This document shows positions 1-12,731 of a DNA stretch of 64,000 nt, piece after piece. The stretch is taken from assembly GCA_950295325.1 (NCBI GenBank), contig OX485808.1, forward strand, positions 30,836,527 through 30,900,526. Direction: 5' to 3'. The position numbers and the translations under genes are program-made. Position 1 is the first letter of the stretch. Each line of letters begins with the position of its first letter. The notes under the pieces were generated by a model, which was given only the letters and a program-made list of their open reading frames with translations, had not been told where the DNA came from and did no database searches. The stretch comes from Polytrichum commune. Lineage: Eukaryota > Streptophyta > Polytrichopsida > Polytrichales > Polytrichaceae.

Positions 1-420
1 CAAGAGTCATGTTTATTTAGAGGATAAGTCTATTGTGTCAGTGGTTTGTGACAGCTACCAAGCCGAGGTACTCTTTCAAACAGATTCAGGCAGGAAATTC
101 TTTTGGATTTCTGTAGAGAGAGTTTAGGATGTTGGCTGTACATGACCCTCCATCAACTTCTGGTTCTTATATTGCATTTTGAGAGGGCAGTCAATTTATG
201 CTATTCAATATTGTGTCACTGATTTGTAACAGGTATCAAGCCAAGGTATTCTGTCATAGAGAGTTCAGGCAGGAAATAATTCCTGGATCTATGCAGAGAG
301 TTTAGGATGTTGGTGAACACAAATCTATATAAACTACTAGTTCTTGTATTGTCATTGGAGTGGGTAGTCAATGAATGTAAATATATATTGTCTTTGTTTT
401 GTGCCAGCTACCAAGCTCGT
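1..420. repeat. Diverged direct repeat, about 177-bp period
   Basis: About 2.3 imperfect tandem copies. The landmark taccaagccgaggta recurs near 56, 233 and 409, a spacing of 176-177 bp. A second landmark, gagagtttaggatgttgg, recurs near 118 and 296. The array touches the left edge and may continue outside. No long reading frame runs through it. The period resembles that of plant satellites, but the copies are too few and too diverged to call a satellite. Confidence 0.7.
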
Positions 421-823
421 TCATGTGGGGGTAAAGCACAATGAGAGATGTTCCAAACTTAGCATTTTAGTCCATATCTAGACTTACATGTTAAGTTTAG
501 AGGTAAACTATCCTCATTGTGTTTGGAGATGTTTATAAAGAAAACTGAAATTTGTAACGAGAAAGCTCTTTTAGGAGAAACTAGCAAGCACTTGGAGCAG
601 TTGCTAATTTCAAGTGGTTGATAAATAAGATCATTACATAAGTTGTGTCAATCTCAGTACTTGGATAAGCTTTATATAAGGTTTCTTCAGAACGAGAGAC
701 CTGACCTTTTAATTGCACAGTGTTCTCTTGAAGGCCATTCAGTTTCACACCAAAGATATTTGATCCAAGTAATCTTTAGAATTCTTAGAGCCTGAAGAAA
801 AATAACATTGGTGTTTTCATCTC

Positions 824-1222
824 TTAAGGTATGTGGGCCTTATGTAGTTTCTTTGTAATTTGACACCTATATTTTGAGTGGCATACGGCAAGGCTGGTAG
901 CTAAGAATGGACAGCAAAATGGACAGCAAAAAGACATGTGCTGCTGTGAGATTGGACTATGTGCTCAGAATCTAGACATCATTCTAGGTTGAATTTTGGA
1001 AACAATTTGGAGGGCCTTTGCAATAGCTTATAAAAAACAAAGAGAATTTCCAGTTTGACCTATTATAACTTTTGCATCCCAACACTGATTCTGAAACTTG
1101 AAATGACAACTTTGGTGATTTGCAATTGCTAAACTGGATGAGACAATCCTGTGTCATGTTCAATGATCAGAAATGAATGTGGACTTGGAAATTCATACAA
1201 TATAGAGGGCCACATACCTTAC
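824..1222. mobile_element. MITE with TIR AAGGTATGTGGGCC
   Basis: The left end reads TTAAGGTATGTGGGCC and the right end GGCCACATACCTTA, giving inverted termini of about 14 bp. The interior is AT-rich and non-coding. A related copy lies at about 60864-61288, sharing internal blocks such as tatgtgctca and the terminal ggcccacatacctta. Related ends (GGTAAGCGGG and its complement) occur near 25034, 39046 and 60274. This is a non-autonomous DNA element; the superfamily is uncertain. Confidence 0.6.
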
Positions 1223-1427
1223 TTACGAGGATAGGATTGACATTCAAACTCCAAGGATTTTGTGGTGACAAGTAGGAATGATTCCTAGACATCTATTGCT
1301 TGTAACGAGGTTGTCAGGTGAGAGATAATGGTGACTTGAGCACCATAGACTTTTTCATCTCTACTTGCTCCTTTGGTAAGAGGACTGCCCAAAAGTGCAA
1401 ACTCAATTTCATGAAGGCTCAAAGATA

Positions 1428-1644
1428 CATTGTTTTGTCTAATTAGTGTGGGTTACCCTTTGGAGTTATGCATTGCTATAACATTTTATTTGAGGGTATC
1501 TTTTTTTACCCAAACAATATAAGTAATTAGTATGTACACTGAAGAATATGATTTAACTTAGTTGGCAAAAAATGATAATGTTGGTAAATAGTTATAGTGA
1601 CATATAACTTTGAGTAGTAACCCACCTAATTAGACAAAACAATG
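1428..1644. mobile_element. 217-bp MITE flanked by TA (Tc1/mariner-like)
   Basis: The left terminus CATTGTTTTGTCTAATTAG is matched by the exact reverse complement at the right end. Weaker pairing continues inward (GTGGGTTAC on the left, GTAACCCAC on the right). TA dinucleotides flank both sides at 1426-1427 and 1645-1646, as expected for a Tc1/mariner-type target duplication. There is no coding content. Confidence 0.75.
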
Positions 1645-4600
1645 TAGTTCATGAACCTTCCAACCAATGTGACTAGAGTGTTCTATCCACTTCGTGAACC
1701 TTCTAAACTAGCTCTCGATTCTTTTAAATTGACTTGACATGTGGCACACCTCAATTTCATGATAATGGACCTTTATCTCTAGCAACTTCATGTATCTTCC
1801 AAACTAATTTCATAAATCTCTTTGCACTCTATGGTTTTCATATTTTCAACTTCTCAATTTCTCGTCGTCTCATTTTGTCTTCTGAGCCTTCTTATTGTGC
1901 ATTGGTTCCTCTTTGTTTTGTGTCTACTCATAAGCCTCTAGCCTTGATGTCGATTTATCTTTGGTCTTTCATTACAATATCTCAAAGTTGGAAGTAAGTA
2001 GTATCGGTTCTTATGTGGTCTTTGATTACCATATATTGAAGCAAGCAACACAAATCCAATGTAGTTGGAGTGCTCAATCTCGTGGATTTGAGAGTGTCAA
2101 ATTACTCATTTGATATTACTAGGTCACATGAATGATGATGTGCAAGCAATCACTATAGACATGGTCTGAGGTTGGATAAGAGAGGTCAATCCCTGGGGTT
2201 GACACTTAGTGTGGCCTTCATGAAGAACGTGTGGCAAGGGTATGGTTGCTTTGGAAAGGGGGGGGGGGGGGGGGAGGGGTTATTATCTTGCTAACATGAA
2301 ATTAAATGACCCATTTAATTAGGTTATTTTTGAATTGTGCATATTTTGTAGTACCTTTCAATCACTTTGAAAGGTTGGGGTTAGTCATTTTTACATACAA
2401 TATGTTAATAATCAATCAACAATCCGCTTGTTGCAAAAGTGCTATGCCCTCTGATATCCTCCACATGTGGCCAATTCTTGTTACTTGTCCGACCGAGGCC
2501 GAACTTTGGCTCATTTCCAAACCATCTCAAAAGGCAAAGCCATTAATTCATTGCAATGTGGTTTAGCCTCAACAAAATTTCATAAAGCAACAACACAAAT
2601 CAAACATACAAAAAATAAACTTGCAATCAAGAACAACATGAATTGCGTTTATTGTGGAACCATGAACCGATGACATCTCCAAGCAAGATGATGGTAGTCC
2701 TACTGCATATAGGACCCTTTTGCAATTTTCTATAACATGGTATGTTAGAAATAATACATACTTAATTTCATGGAAGCTATAACAACCTATAATATATTGA
2801 ACTCAAAGTTACATATTGTGTGGGGGCCTATTTTACTTTGAAACCATTTCAATTTTTTTGATATCATCAAATAAAAAGTAAAAAATCCCCCTATCTTTGG
2901 CCTCACATAGTTTCTAATTTTTGGGGAGTATCAGCTCCAGGGGTCAATCAAATTTCGGCAAAGCTAGTCGTGGGGAGTGATTAGAAAATCTTATACATGA
3001 TGTACCGTTCTTTGTGAAAAAAAAGTTATACAATTCATGAAATTGATTATGTAAAGTTGAGAATATGAGTACCAAACCATGAAATTGTGCACAACATGTG
3101 GTGATATTGACTGGAAGTTCAAGTTAAATTATTTGTCTATATAATGAACTTGGTTCTTGATTCAATGAAATTGGTAGAACCCATTGCTAAATTGGTTTGT
3201 AAAATCATGAAACTGAATTTGCAATTATGTGGATTCATCTTACCAAAGGATTAAATGGCATAACATCATCCATATATTGATAAGAGGAAGAAAATTCAAT
3301 GAAGGTGCCAAATTATCTTTGGAAAGATGATTACATGTGGTCTAAATTACAAGAACAAATAATTTGAGTCTACATTAACTCCCTCCCATTCTCCCTTTCT
3401 TTTCTCCTTCCTTCTTGTAGTTCCTCTCTTCATGCTTTGCCTCCCTTCCTTTACTACCTGGTGCATTCTTTGGGTCTTCCCTTGTCCTCATGTACATTGC
3501 GGTCAAGTAAGCTTTAAAAGCTTCAACACTTCAAATATTTATGACATTTTGTTCCAAGGAAAAAACAAAGGTATACAAGAGGTGATGAAGTAACTAAAGA
3601 AATGTAAAGACATGAAACAACTACACTAAATAGTCTTAATACTGTGGGCCACAATAATATTCTAGATCCTACACTAATTCCCATAAAGAGAATGAATGTG
3701 GGCCACACTAATTTTCAACCATGTTAACTTTCTAGTAGTAAATTAACCTTGGCCACATTAAATTTTTTTCTAGATGATTAATGGGGGGTGATTTTATTTA
3801 ATTATTTTTCCTTTTTTTTGTGCTAGTTTAGATGTAAGGTGACTATTTCATTTTATATGACATGTAATTAGTCAAAAGTCTCAAGCAAGATTGAGGGGAA
3901 GACCCAGGGTCTCAATGAATCTAAGTGGGGAGGTGTGCAATGTGCATCTTTTTATTAGTTAGCTTTGTTGGCTCTGTCTGTAGGAGAGAGACTATGCATC
4001 AACTTCTTCATTTCAGGAGAAAATTTCCTAACCACTTTGCGTTCACACTTGGACGTTACTTGTTCTTGTTATTTTTGGTGCACTTTATTTAATGTGGACT
4101 CTCTCTCTCTCTCTCTACTTTGTCTAGTCCTTGCCCATAGATGAACCAACTTGGTAACTTTAGTTAACCCCAGGGTTAAAATGCTTTAGGGTTAAGCCAA
4201 TGTTACCTAACAAATATCAACCATAGATCGTGGGTTTCACATCAATGGACATAAACTTTTACCTAATCCTATATTAAGAGTGAGAGGCCAAGAGAGCCTC
4301 CTTTCGCAGGTTAAACCGCATATGGCAGTTTACCCTTAGTAACTCACAGGATTAGTGCAAGTTGTGCAAACTTAATCCTGTGGAGAGGGTGTGTTAGTTA
4401 CCTCTTTTTTCGACTGCACAAGGTTCAAATGGCTAAGGAATAGGTAGAATACTCTATGACAGTATGTGTATTCAATGATGCAAAATGTATTTTCATGTTG
4501 TACAAAATTGTGTGACATAGATAACAATTGGGTTTCCGCTGTTATTCACCTCGTGTACGTTACTAACCCTCTCTTTGGATTTGGTTGGTGGCATGGGCAC

Positions 4601-5089
4601 AGGTGAGGCGGACCCTTCACAAATTTGACGACATTTTTAGGTTTTGCATAGTATCTTTGTTCAAAATAGTATGTGCATTGTGATTATACTTATGCGTATG
4701 TATTCCAATATTGGTATGAGGAACGCATGACATATTTTGATTGTTGATAAAACTTTGAAGTTTTTGTTGAGCTAGTCGTTTACCTTTCTAAGCTTGATAT
4801 GGATATGTAAAGAAGTTATTCTACAATAGTGAAATGAAAAGTTACACTGTAAGTTGCTTAGACTACTTCCAAGTTGTAACACCTCTTAGATGCAAGCAAT
4901 GTAGAGATAATGACTATGGTAAGAGGATAGCCATGCAAATAGTTGGGTCATGAGGCTTGCTCCCACCCACCCTCCCAAGTTTTCAAAAAAGGTACATTGA
5001 TATGTTGAAGAATGATTTGGCCTCTGAATAAGAGGATGTTGTAAGAACGGACTAAGCTTGATAGTAAGCATAGAACGGCTCAAGAAAAG

Positions 5090-5090
<1 letters not shown>

Positions 5091-5162
<72 letters not shown>
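5091..5162. repeat. (CT)n(AT)n compound microsatellite
   Basis: About 48 bases of uninterrupted CT are followed directly by about 24 bases of AT. No gene lies close by. Confidence 0.97.
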
Positions 5163-5168
<6 letters not shown>

Positions 5169-6423
5169 GCTCCCTAAAATGCATTGAAAGAAATCTAGTT
5201 AACTATAGTTATTTATGCAATTCTTGATTATTCATTTCAAAAATTTCGAGTGGTAAATGAGTAGCTTCAATCCTTGACCTGTATTTGAGAAGAAGGTGCC
5301 CAAAATCCAAGAAAGGTTTGGTATAGTGAATAACCATGGATTGGCATGAGCAAAGTGGACAACTACAATTGTGGTCTTTCATAGTAAAAGATAGAGCCTC
5401 ACGGTTCTACCGTTTTCTTGTTATCTCTAATTTCAACTAGACTCTACTCTAAGTAAGACTAGAGGACTTCACCTTGGGAGATCTAATAGTTCTGAAGGGT
5501 ATTTGGAAGTTACCTACTAGTTGGGACTATGGTGTTACATGATGTTCTCACCTCATAAGTAACAACCATTAGTTAAGAGCACTTAACTCACCCCAAAGAC
5601 ACACAGGGAGAGCCGGTTAACCATATGCTTGTAGATTAGTTGAAGCTTCAACTCTTAGTTCCTACAAGTATGTAAAGCTCAAGTTTGGATGGATCGTGTC
5701 TCTTATTTTTCCTCTCTTTTTGAGAGACTTTACAATTAACACCATAATTCCCTAAGACTATCTCTAATTTCCATGCCTCTTATTGCCCCTTGCTCTCATT
5801 GGTTGCTATTATTTACTCTCTATACATTCATAGGGCTCCCCAAACTAATGACCCCAAAAGAACGAGGCCCACATTTATTCATCAAGACAATCAACAAAAA
5901 TTGAAGAAAATGCTCCGCTTGTTGGCCCCTTATTTTCTTACCTTTTCCTTTAGAAGGTAGGAATAGAATCAAGCCCTTTGTCCTTGATGTAATGCAACTG
6001 ACCCTATCATGAATTGTGACCTACTACAATATATTCTCAAGTATACGTACATTTCCAAGACTACTACAATGTACGTATTTAAAAGAAAACCACTATAGGC
6101 CATCTATGCTTTTGATTTTAAGAATTAGCAATCCACGTTAAATCCAAAAGTGGCATGGTCAACTTTCATGCTCTTAATTTGGATACGCTTTGAGGGTGTT
6201 CATGTGTTTCTTTAGAATTTAAAAAAAAATGAATCTCTACATATACTGAAATCTTTTAAGGGTGGACATTAATAGGTGCCTTTAGCGTTATCACACGTCA
6301 CATGATATAGACCAAGTTCTACATACCTAGTCTTGCAAATTTATGTCAACCCCTATTCAACTTTGCGAAGAGTTAGGATGAACTTGAAGGAGAACCACTT
6401 CTCTACACAATATTCTGAAAATT

Positions 6424-6473
6424 ACACACACACACACACACACACACAGATATATATATATATATATATATAT
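6424..6473. repeat. (CA)n(TA)n compound microsatellite
   Basis: About 13 CA units run into about 12 TA units. A pure (CA)n tract of similar length lies at about 9792-9819. Confidence 0.95.
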
Positions 6474-6663
6474 AATATCTTGTAGAGTGAGTATTTTCTC
6501 ATATTTTGGCAATTGTGGAAGGTGAATTAGCTATATTTGAAAAAAACCTCCAGATTGCATACTATTTCAAGACTTTTATGTTGGATGAATGAGAAGAACT
6601 CTCAGATACAAAAAAGGGAAGAAAAAAAAATCCCTCTCTCCCTTGGCCTACAGGGGCAATAAA

Positions 6664-6885
6664 CAAGGAGAACCGACTGCTAGTTACATATGAATTGGTT
6701 GAGTTGAGTAAATAACCGGCTGAAGTTCAAGACTTCAACAAAATTTCCAATCATGTTAGAAGAATCTATGGAATATACCTCAAACTAGTTTTTTAAAATT
6801 AAAACCGAAAGCTCACAACACGTAATCGGTTGAACTTGGAAACACTAGGATTTTGACCGATTATGCCCAAAAATCTCCCCGGACA
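6664..6885. mobile_element. Member of the TGATCGGGGAGA MITE family (degenerate ends)
   Basis: It shares the family layout: GGAGAACCGAC, then CTAGTTACA, then GGTTGAG, then GAAGTTCAA, then TAATCGGTTG, and ends in ATGCCCAAAAATCTCCCC. It is in the opposite orientation to the well-bounded copies at 11216 and 11730. The terminal repeats are partly eroded. Confidence 0.6.
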
Positions 6886-7236
6886 TTGTGTAGGGGTTTT
6901 AGCCCCTTTTCGACATGCTTTGCAATGGTGGCCTTGAATCCACCACCATTAGATGCGTAGCCTCCTGCCTTTATGATTATTAAAAGTATTTTGTGGGCCG
7001 GAACCTCAATCAGCCTCTCTTGCCAGTTACTATTATTAGCCCCATTTCCAATTATGCTCCTCACTTCAAGCTTCAAAAGCACGGGTTGTTTTATCCCATG
7101 CCCGTTTTTCCCAATCCGCCAAACATTAACATTTGGAGTTACGCAATGCATAGTTACGCGATGAATAAGAAAACAAAAGAATCTCAAACAAATGAATCAT
7201 GCGATTTCTTACGAGTACAACACAAGCAAAGAGTAC

Positions 7237-7390
7237 GGCCATAACATTATTCAAATCCATGACAGTGTTCTGCGGGACTGACAATATTCTACAACATATT
7301 CCCCACATTCAGTTCAAAATGTGGGGAATATTACGCAGAATATTGCTAGTCCCAAAGAACGTTGTCATGGATCTGAATAATGTTATGGCC
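7237..7390. mobile_element. Foldback (almost fully palindromic) MITE, copy 1
   Basis: The whole element is one long imperfect hairpin. It opens GGCCATAACATTATTC and closes GAATAATGTTATGGCC, and the arms stay complementary to a short loop near 7311-7317 (ACATTCAG and CAAAATGT at the centre). Related copies are at 14779-14932 and, partial, at 16225-16286. A transcript would fold into a stem of about 70 bp, like those that give rise to MITE-derived small RNAs. Confidence 0.85.
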
Positions 7391-8621
7391 CTTTACAAAA
7401 CATACTAGAACTTTAATAACATAACATTACTACGCATGCTCGATGATGGTCTCTTTTCGAAGCAAGAAGTTGCACTTCAAAAAAAAAGCTCCAAATTTTA
7501 TAGTTGCTTGTCAAAAACTCTACAGTACACAACCGGAGTGCTCTCCGTAAACGGGGAAATTTGGAATCAAACGAGGATTATTCTCACTGGGTACTTGGTC
7601 CCACGGGATGCAGTCGAGGAGTTGAGTAGTAATCTTATGAATAAGGAATAACTTTCTATAGTCAAAAATTTCTTTGACATGAGATATTAATTTCATGATC
7701 AAACATGGGGTTAGTGGTTGGTATGCGTGTCTAGTGCATTGAAGACACTGCAAACATATGTCGAGTCCGAAACAAATACCATGGGTCTATAAATCTATCA
7801 CAATGAAAAACATTTGCATATTTTCTTCACGAATGCGTGATGGGTGCCTAGAGCTTCATGTGCCGGTAGTGAGGCCTCAATATATTCACCGAATCTCATT
7901 TTTTTCTTTTTCAAAAGAGAACAAACAAGCTCTTAGGCTGAGTAATGTTAACATGTTGAAGTGAGTATCCACACTAAATGAAGTAAAAGGTGTGACGGTG
8001 GTCCCTCTTGCCCGTTTGGATGAAATGTCGCTACCACATACAATATGGATGAAAGTACCACACCGCAAGCTCTTTTTCTTCTCTTTTGAGTCCATCAAAT
8101 TTGGATGACGTCTCTAGGTACCATAGCTCTCTAGCAGCTTGGGTACCTTTCTGCCTAATGATTAATTAAAGTGTGAAAGTAAGTTAGGCAACCCATAATA
8201 TAATATTCTAAAATTGGGTAGATTTAAAAAGTGATTTAAAAATAAGGTCCGACATTCGTCCAAGTCATTTTTATAATTCATGGATGGTTATCCTAATCTC
8301 ATCTACGGTGGCTATGATTAACCTAAACACTTCCCTTAACCAACATTTCTTACCCTAAAATTTATCTTTTACTTGTATGTCATGGTTTTGCTTTGTGTGA
8401 GAGTTATACGGAGTGGTCTTTGTGAGAGACTAGGTCGCTTGCATTATTATGGTTTTAAGCACTCTTTGAATGTTATATCTTTTTTTGGGGGGACACTCAA
8501 TGAAATTAGTTTCGCAAAAATTTAGGCACCTTCAAAATTAGTTATTTTTCTGCCCAAGCTAGTAGAGAGCTACGGTAGTGGTTTATGCACAATATGGAGA
8601 TGATGAGATAACTAAGTAACT

Positions 8622-8814
8622 AATTCGAGACGACCCTAAACTACTGGATGGTGGTGGAGAGATACCCAAATATCAAGGAAGAGGTTGGTGGTTCGATTCC
8701 CAGCTGTGAAATCTCCTCTCTTCTTGACAAAATAACTTGCCAAGTGGTCAACTGCCTCTTGTACTTTGACGCTAGCATGTCGCCTTTTTGTCTCTCTCTC
8801 TAAATTAAAAAAAA
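8622..8814 (+). mobile_element. tRNA-derived SINE with 12-bp target-site duplication
   Basis: The element is flanked by identical direct repeats AACTAAGTAACT at 8610-8621 and 8815-8826. Inside, a pol III B box GGTTCGATTCC lies at 8690-8700 and a weak A-box-like TAAACTACTGG at 8637-8647, a tRNA-like distance. The 3' end is a CT run followed by a poly(A) tail abutting the second duplication. Together these define a retroposed SINE of about 193 bp. The head does not fold as a usable tRNA, so it is not annotated as a tRNA gene. Confidence 0.85.
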
Positions 8815-8826
8815 AACTAAGTAACT

Positions 8827-9792
8827 CGCAACTGCTCATCTAGATAGCCAGCCTACCTAACAATAGTACCTGGAGAATAATAATGCCGAAGTCACCGAAT
8901 ACAAGGGATTGCGAACTTAGGGCAAACCTAAAGAGCGTGCTTTATTTCCCATGAACTTTGTGTGAGGGGCCCATTGGTTGGTCTAGAACTCACGGACTCA
9001 GTCACTCAGGCCCCACTTGAAGTAGCACCAAGTGGGACACTAGCACAACGTTACCTACGGTAGATGGTGCCACAACCTTCACTTTCATTGTTGAGCATAG
9101 ATCTTAATATTAGGTTTAAAGGAAGTCTTGAATGGTTATTGTTAGCAATTGACAATGGATTCGAGTGCACCGAAGTGTATTTTCATTTGAATTCCTTATG
9201 CAAACTTTTCTTGAGGGTTCAAAGTTTTCTTGGTGGATGATTCAAAGTTGCCAGCAACAACTTGGTGTTGTTAAGGTGGTGGGTATTCTCATAATCAATA
9301 TGTATTTATTATGAAAGATTTGAGGGTGATGGTTTTAGCACAATTTATTTCATATAAGATTGAGACTTAGATTTAGACAGGTAGGTAGGTAGGTAACCAG
9401 TTGTGTCGCCCTCATAGTTTGGGCACTTCCAATATATTCGTTTCAGCCAACAGTCAACTATGAGTGTGGAACTTGAATAGCAAATACATCTCAATTATGA
9501 GAATTGCATCTCACCTTTGCACATGAAACTTGAAATGACAACCTATGCTAACCAAATGAGACAATTCGCAACTTAATCAAATGGTCCATTATTTTGTGAT
9601 CACATAGGCCCTCCCAATCTTGTAAACATTTGAACCCACAATGGTCAATATGTATTGAGGACATACTTCAACCTCATCACAAAGTCATTACACTGTCTTC
9701 TTGCCAATATCCATTCTTAACTGCACAAAGCTTGCCAAAACACCACTCAAAAATAAGTGTCCAATTAAGCCTAAACCCTAAACCCAGGTGAT

Positions 9793-9823
<31 letters not shown>

Positions 9824-11027
9824 GCCATCCTCACCTAGCTAGTGATCTCACTAAATCAACTTAGAAGTAAATTTCTCCTTCACAAAATAACTATAGATCC
9901 AATATAACTCAAATGGACTTTTTCGTTTTGTTTTGATTGACTAAAAGAATTGAGTTCTATAAGTCAATGGGAATGCCAAAATTATCATGTCATCAACCTT
10001 GTTACTTTCCTCATAATACCACTTCTTTTAATTGTGAATAAATTAAGGGTTCCAACAGCTTCCGATTGGTCCATTAATAAAGCTCCTATCATATCATGTC
10101 AATGGGCTTGTTCAAGGCGATGGAGGACTTAGGACCACTTGATACATGGGCCAAGGGCCATAACCATGAAATCCTAAGGACCCTTGAAATTCATCCAAAG
10201 GCCGTACCTTGAGACATAGAAATCTAACTTTGCATGGCCACATTCCTCAAGCTAAGTGTGAAGCAAAAATGGACTAGAGTTTCAGAAAGGCCATAACATG
10301 TTCTACGGACACTCCAAAATGGTATTGCCTATATCTATGTTACCTTTTTTGTTTTGCTCATAATCTAGGAGGAAAGAATAACAAAATATTGAGAGAAATG
10401 CCTTTGAAAAATGCTCACAACCAATTTTTGACAAGTATTTAGGTGTTTATAGGTTAAATCCATTTTCAATCTCTTGCTAAAGCATTCATACCATACTTAA
10501 AGCCACTTACTATATGGAATTGCAAAATACTATAACTTTTTATTGATGACTTCAATTTTTTTTAGCAATAAAGGTTAAATAGATTGTTTGTACATTACTA
10601 AAATACACTAAACAATTTTTTTTAATATTCACTCTCAATAAGAAAACATTACCACTACGCACCTACAAATCGTAAGTGCCACTAAATATCAAGCCTTGAG
10701 GAAAAACCAAATTAAAAACCTAAAAACAAAAAAAAAATCAAATACTCAATCCTTTTTTCACAGATGGAGTCGCCATAATGGTAATATCACCCCCAAAAAT
10801 CATAAAAACATGGATGAAATATGCAACTTTAGTTGAACATGTCCATATTTGGATGAAAAACTGAACTATCTTCCTTCTGTGACTTAATCACTCCAACGGT
10901 TATCTCCATTTGGATTTCTTCAAATTTTGAAAAACAAAACCAAACCACACTGTTAATATCACATACATTGTAAGGTCCAATGTGAAGAGGTAGTGAAAAA
11001 ACCTTCAAGTTACATTCCATGGAATCA
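8827..11027. other. AT-rich intergenic DNA, no gene seen
   Basis: Only short isolated reading frames occur. Features are a (CA)n tract at about 9792-9819, a short telomere-like run at about 9774-9786, and blocks near 9480-9760 that weakly resemble the AAGGTATGTGGGCC element family. There is no credible exon. Confidence 0.55.
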
Positions 11028-11215
11028 ATGAACGGGGAGAGCCGACCGTTAGTTACAGTTGAACCGGTTGAGTTTGAGAAATAACCCGTTGAAGTTCAAC
11101 ACTTCAGGAAAATTACCCATCATTTAACAACAAAAAAAACACATAAAAAATGTATGAAACATACTTCAAACTAATAAAGAACAACCGAAAGATCACAACA
11201 TGTAATCAGTTGCAT
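11028..11215. mobile_element. Truncated member of the TGATCGGGGAGA MITE family
   Basis: It begins ACGGGGAGAGCCGACC and follows the family through GAACCGGTTGAG and CAACCGAAAGATCACAAC to GTAATCAGTTGCAT. There it is cut off by the left terminus of the inverted copy starting at 11216, giving a head-to-head pair. Confidence 0.6.
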
Positions 11216-11445
11216 TGATCGGGGAGATCTTTGGGCATAATCGATGGAGATCCATGTGTTTGCAAGTCCAACCGGTTACACGTAGATGACATCCTTCGGT
11301 TTGTTTTCCTTTATTAATTTTGAGGTATATTCTTCCACATATTCCTCTAAAATGATCGGTAATTCTCCTAAAGTCTCCAACTTCAACCGGTTATTTCTCA
11401 AACTCACCGGTTCATCTCCAACTAACCGCCGGTTCTCCCCGATCA
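11216..11445. mobile_element. TGATCGGGGAGA MITE, intact ends
   Basis: The 230-bp element starts TGATCGGGGAGA and ends TCTCCCCGATCA, a 12-bp perfect inverted terminus with one further inexact base. The interior is rich in CCGGTT motifs shared by all family members. The short reading frames across it are artefacts of the repeat. Confidence 0.8.
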
Positions 11446-11729
11446 TTGACCGGTTGGGCTTGAAAACACTAAGGATTGTGCCCGGAGATTGCATTGGTGT
11501 CGAGTGAAATGACAAAGTGTGAAAAACATTCATCCTCTGACATATATGATCCTATGTTGGTGCGTAAGAAGGTCAACTATCGACATTATTTTGGATGCGG
11601 ATCCCATGTGTCACAAACTTCATGGAGCTAGGTGGGTCGGGCCAATGAATTAATGGACACTCGCACCAAGGGCGGTGTTTCTTTGACTTTCATGTTGGTC
11701 GGTGCAAAATTGCTGCCCATGCGATGCGG

Positions 11730-11932
11730 TGATCGGGGAGATTTTTGGGCATTCATAATCGGTTGAGATCCTAGTGTTTCCAAGTCCAACCGGTTTCATG
11801 TTGACATGCTTCGGTTTTTCTATATGAATTTGAGGTATATTCCATGAATTCCTCTAAAGTGATCGGTAATTCTCCTGAAATCTTGAACTTCAACTGGTTC
11901 ATCTGTAACTAACTGCTGGTTCTCCCCGATCA
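11730..11932. mobile_element. TGATCGGGGAGA MITE with possible 9-bp target duplication
   Basis: It has the same termini and orientation as the 11216 copy, with a shorter interior of 203 bp in all. The nonamer GCTGCCCAT lies 9 bases outside the left end (11712-11720) and 2 bases outside the right end (11935-11943). If the true element includes those few bases, this is a 9-bp target duplication, typical of Mutator-like elements. Confidence 0.75.
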
Positions 11933-12702
11933 TAGCTGCCCATCTAGGGTTCGGAAGATTTTTGAGCTCAACCAGCTAAAATCCGCCCCTTCACGACTTC
12001 TACCGGTTTTCTCAGGATTTGACCGGTTGCAAACTTGTTGCCATTAATTTGGACCAGCCAATATCTTATAGTTTTTTTTAAGTGCCGGCTAATTTCCTCT
12101 TCATTGTAATGACAACCGGCCAAAAACTTGGGTATTGATAAGTAAGCCGGTTTCCAATATAGCAAAATTATATCTACAAACTATATACACCATTCAATAA
12201 CAACGTCCAAAGAACATATCAACATACAACAATGATATGTAATGGTATCAACGTCCAACAACAATGATCAACAATTTATCCATAGCAGGAGTTGAACTTG
12301 AAATAACCCATCAACCGGTTGATGGCCAAGGATTTACTCTTTTGTCATACCTAGGTCTTAAAACCTCATATTAGATTTGAGGCCACAACATGGTAAAAAA
12401 GTAACCTAACATACCATACTATATACAAAAATGAAATTCATCAGCTGTAAGAGTCCAAATCAGCAGTATCATCTTCACCTTCAAGAGGAAAACGCCCTGA
12501 AAGGTATCTCCGTGGATGTGAAAACAACCATTTGGGGCCATTCACGGTTGGGGTACTACTTTTGGGACAAAGGACTTAAGGACTTTGTTGCTTTGATCTT
12601 GGTTTTTATCATGATTTACTATTATTTGATCAATAAATTTTACATAAATAAGTAGATAGTTCATAAGCTTTATCAAGAAAGATTTTTATTATTATTTAAT
12701 AA

Positions 12703-12731
12703 TCACCCTAAACCCTAAACCCTAAACCCTA
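12703..12731. repeat. Interstitial telomere-type repeat (CCCTAAA, about 4 units)
   Basis: Consecutive CCCTAAA units end in CCCTAGG. A similar short run is at about 60019-60048. The heptamer is the Arabidopsis-type plant telomere unit. These runs are too short for a fused telomere and are more like telo-box clusters or repair insertions. Confidence 0.85.

Larger units (their letters stand above)
1645..6660. other. AT-rich intergenic DNA without a recognisable gene
   Basis: I see only short unconnected reading frames here, with no protein-like composition or splice-joinable exons. The stretch holds a G homopolymer near 2259-2274, a (CT)n-(AT)n tract at 5091-5162 and a (CA)n-(TA)n tract at 6424-6473. 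Segments near 3430-3550 resemble 36900-36990 (shared ttactacct, gtgcattctt and gtcaagtaagctt blocks) and are probably remnants of one dispersed repeat. Confidence 0.6.

Noticed and set aside
8690-8700. tRNA gene suggested by a perfect B box
   Set aside because: No cloverleaf can be drawn; target duplication and poly(A) tail show it is a SINE.
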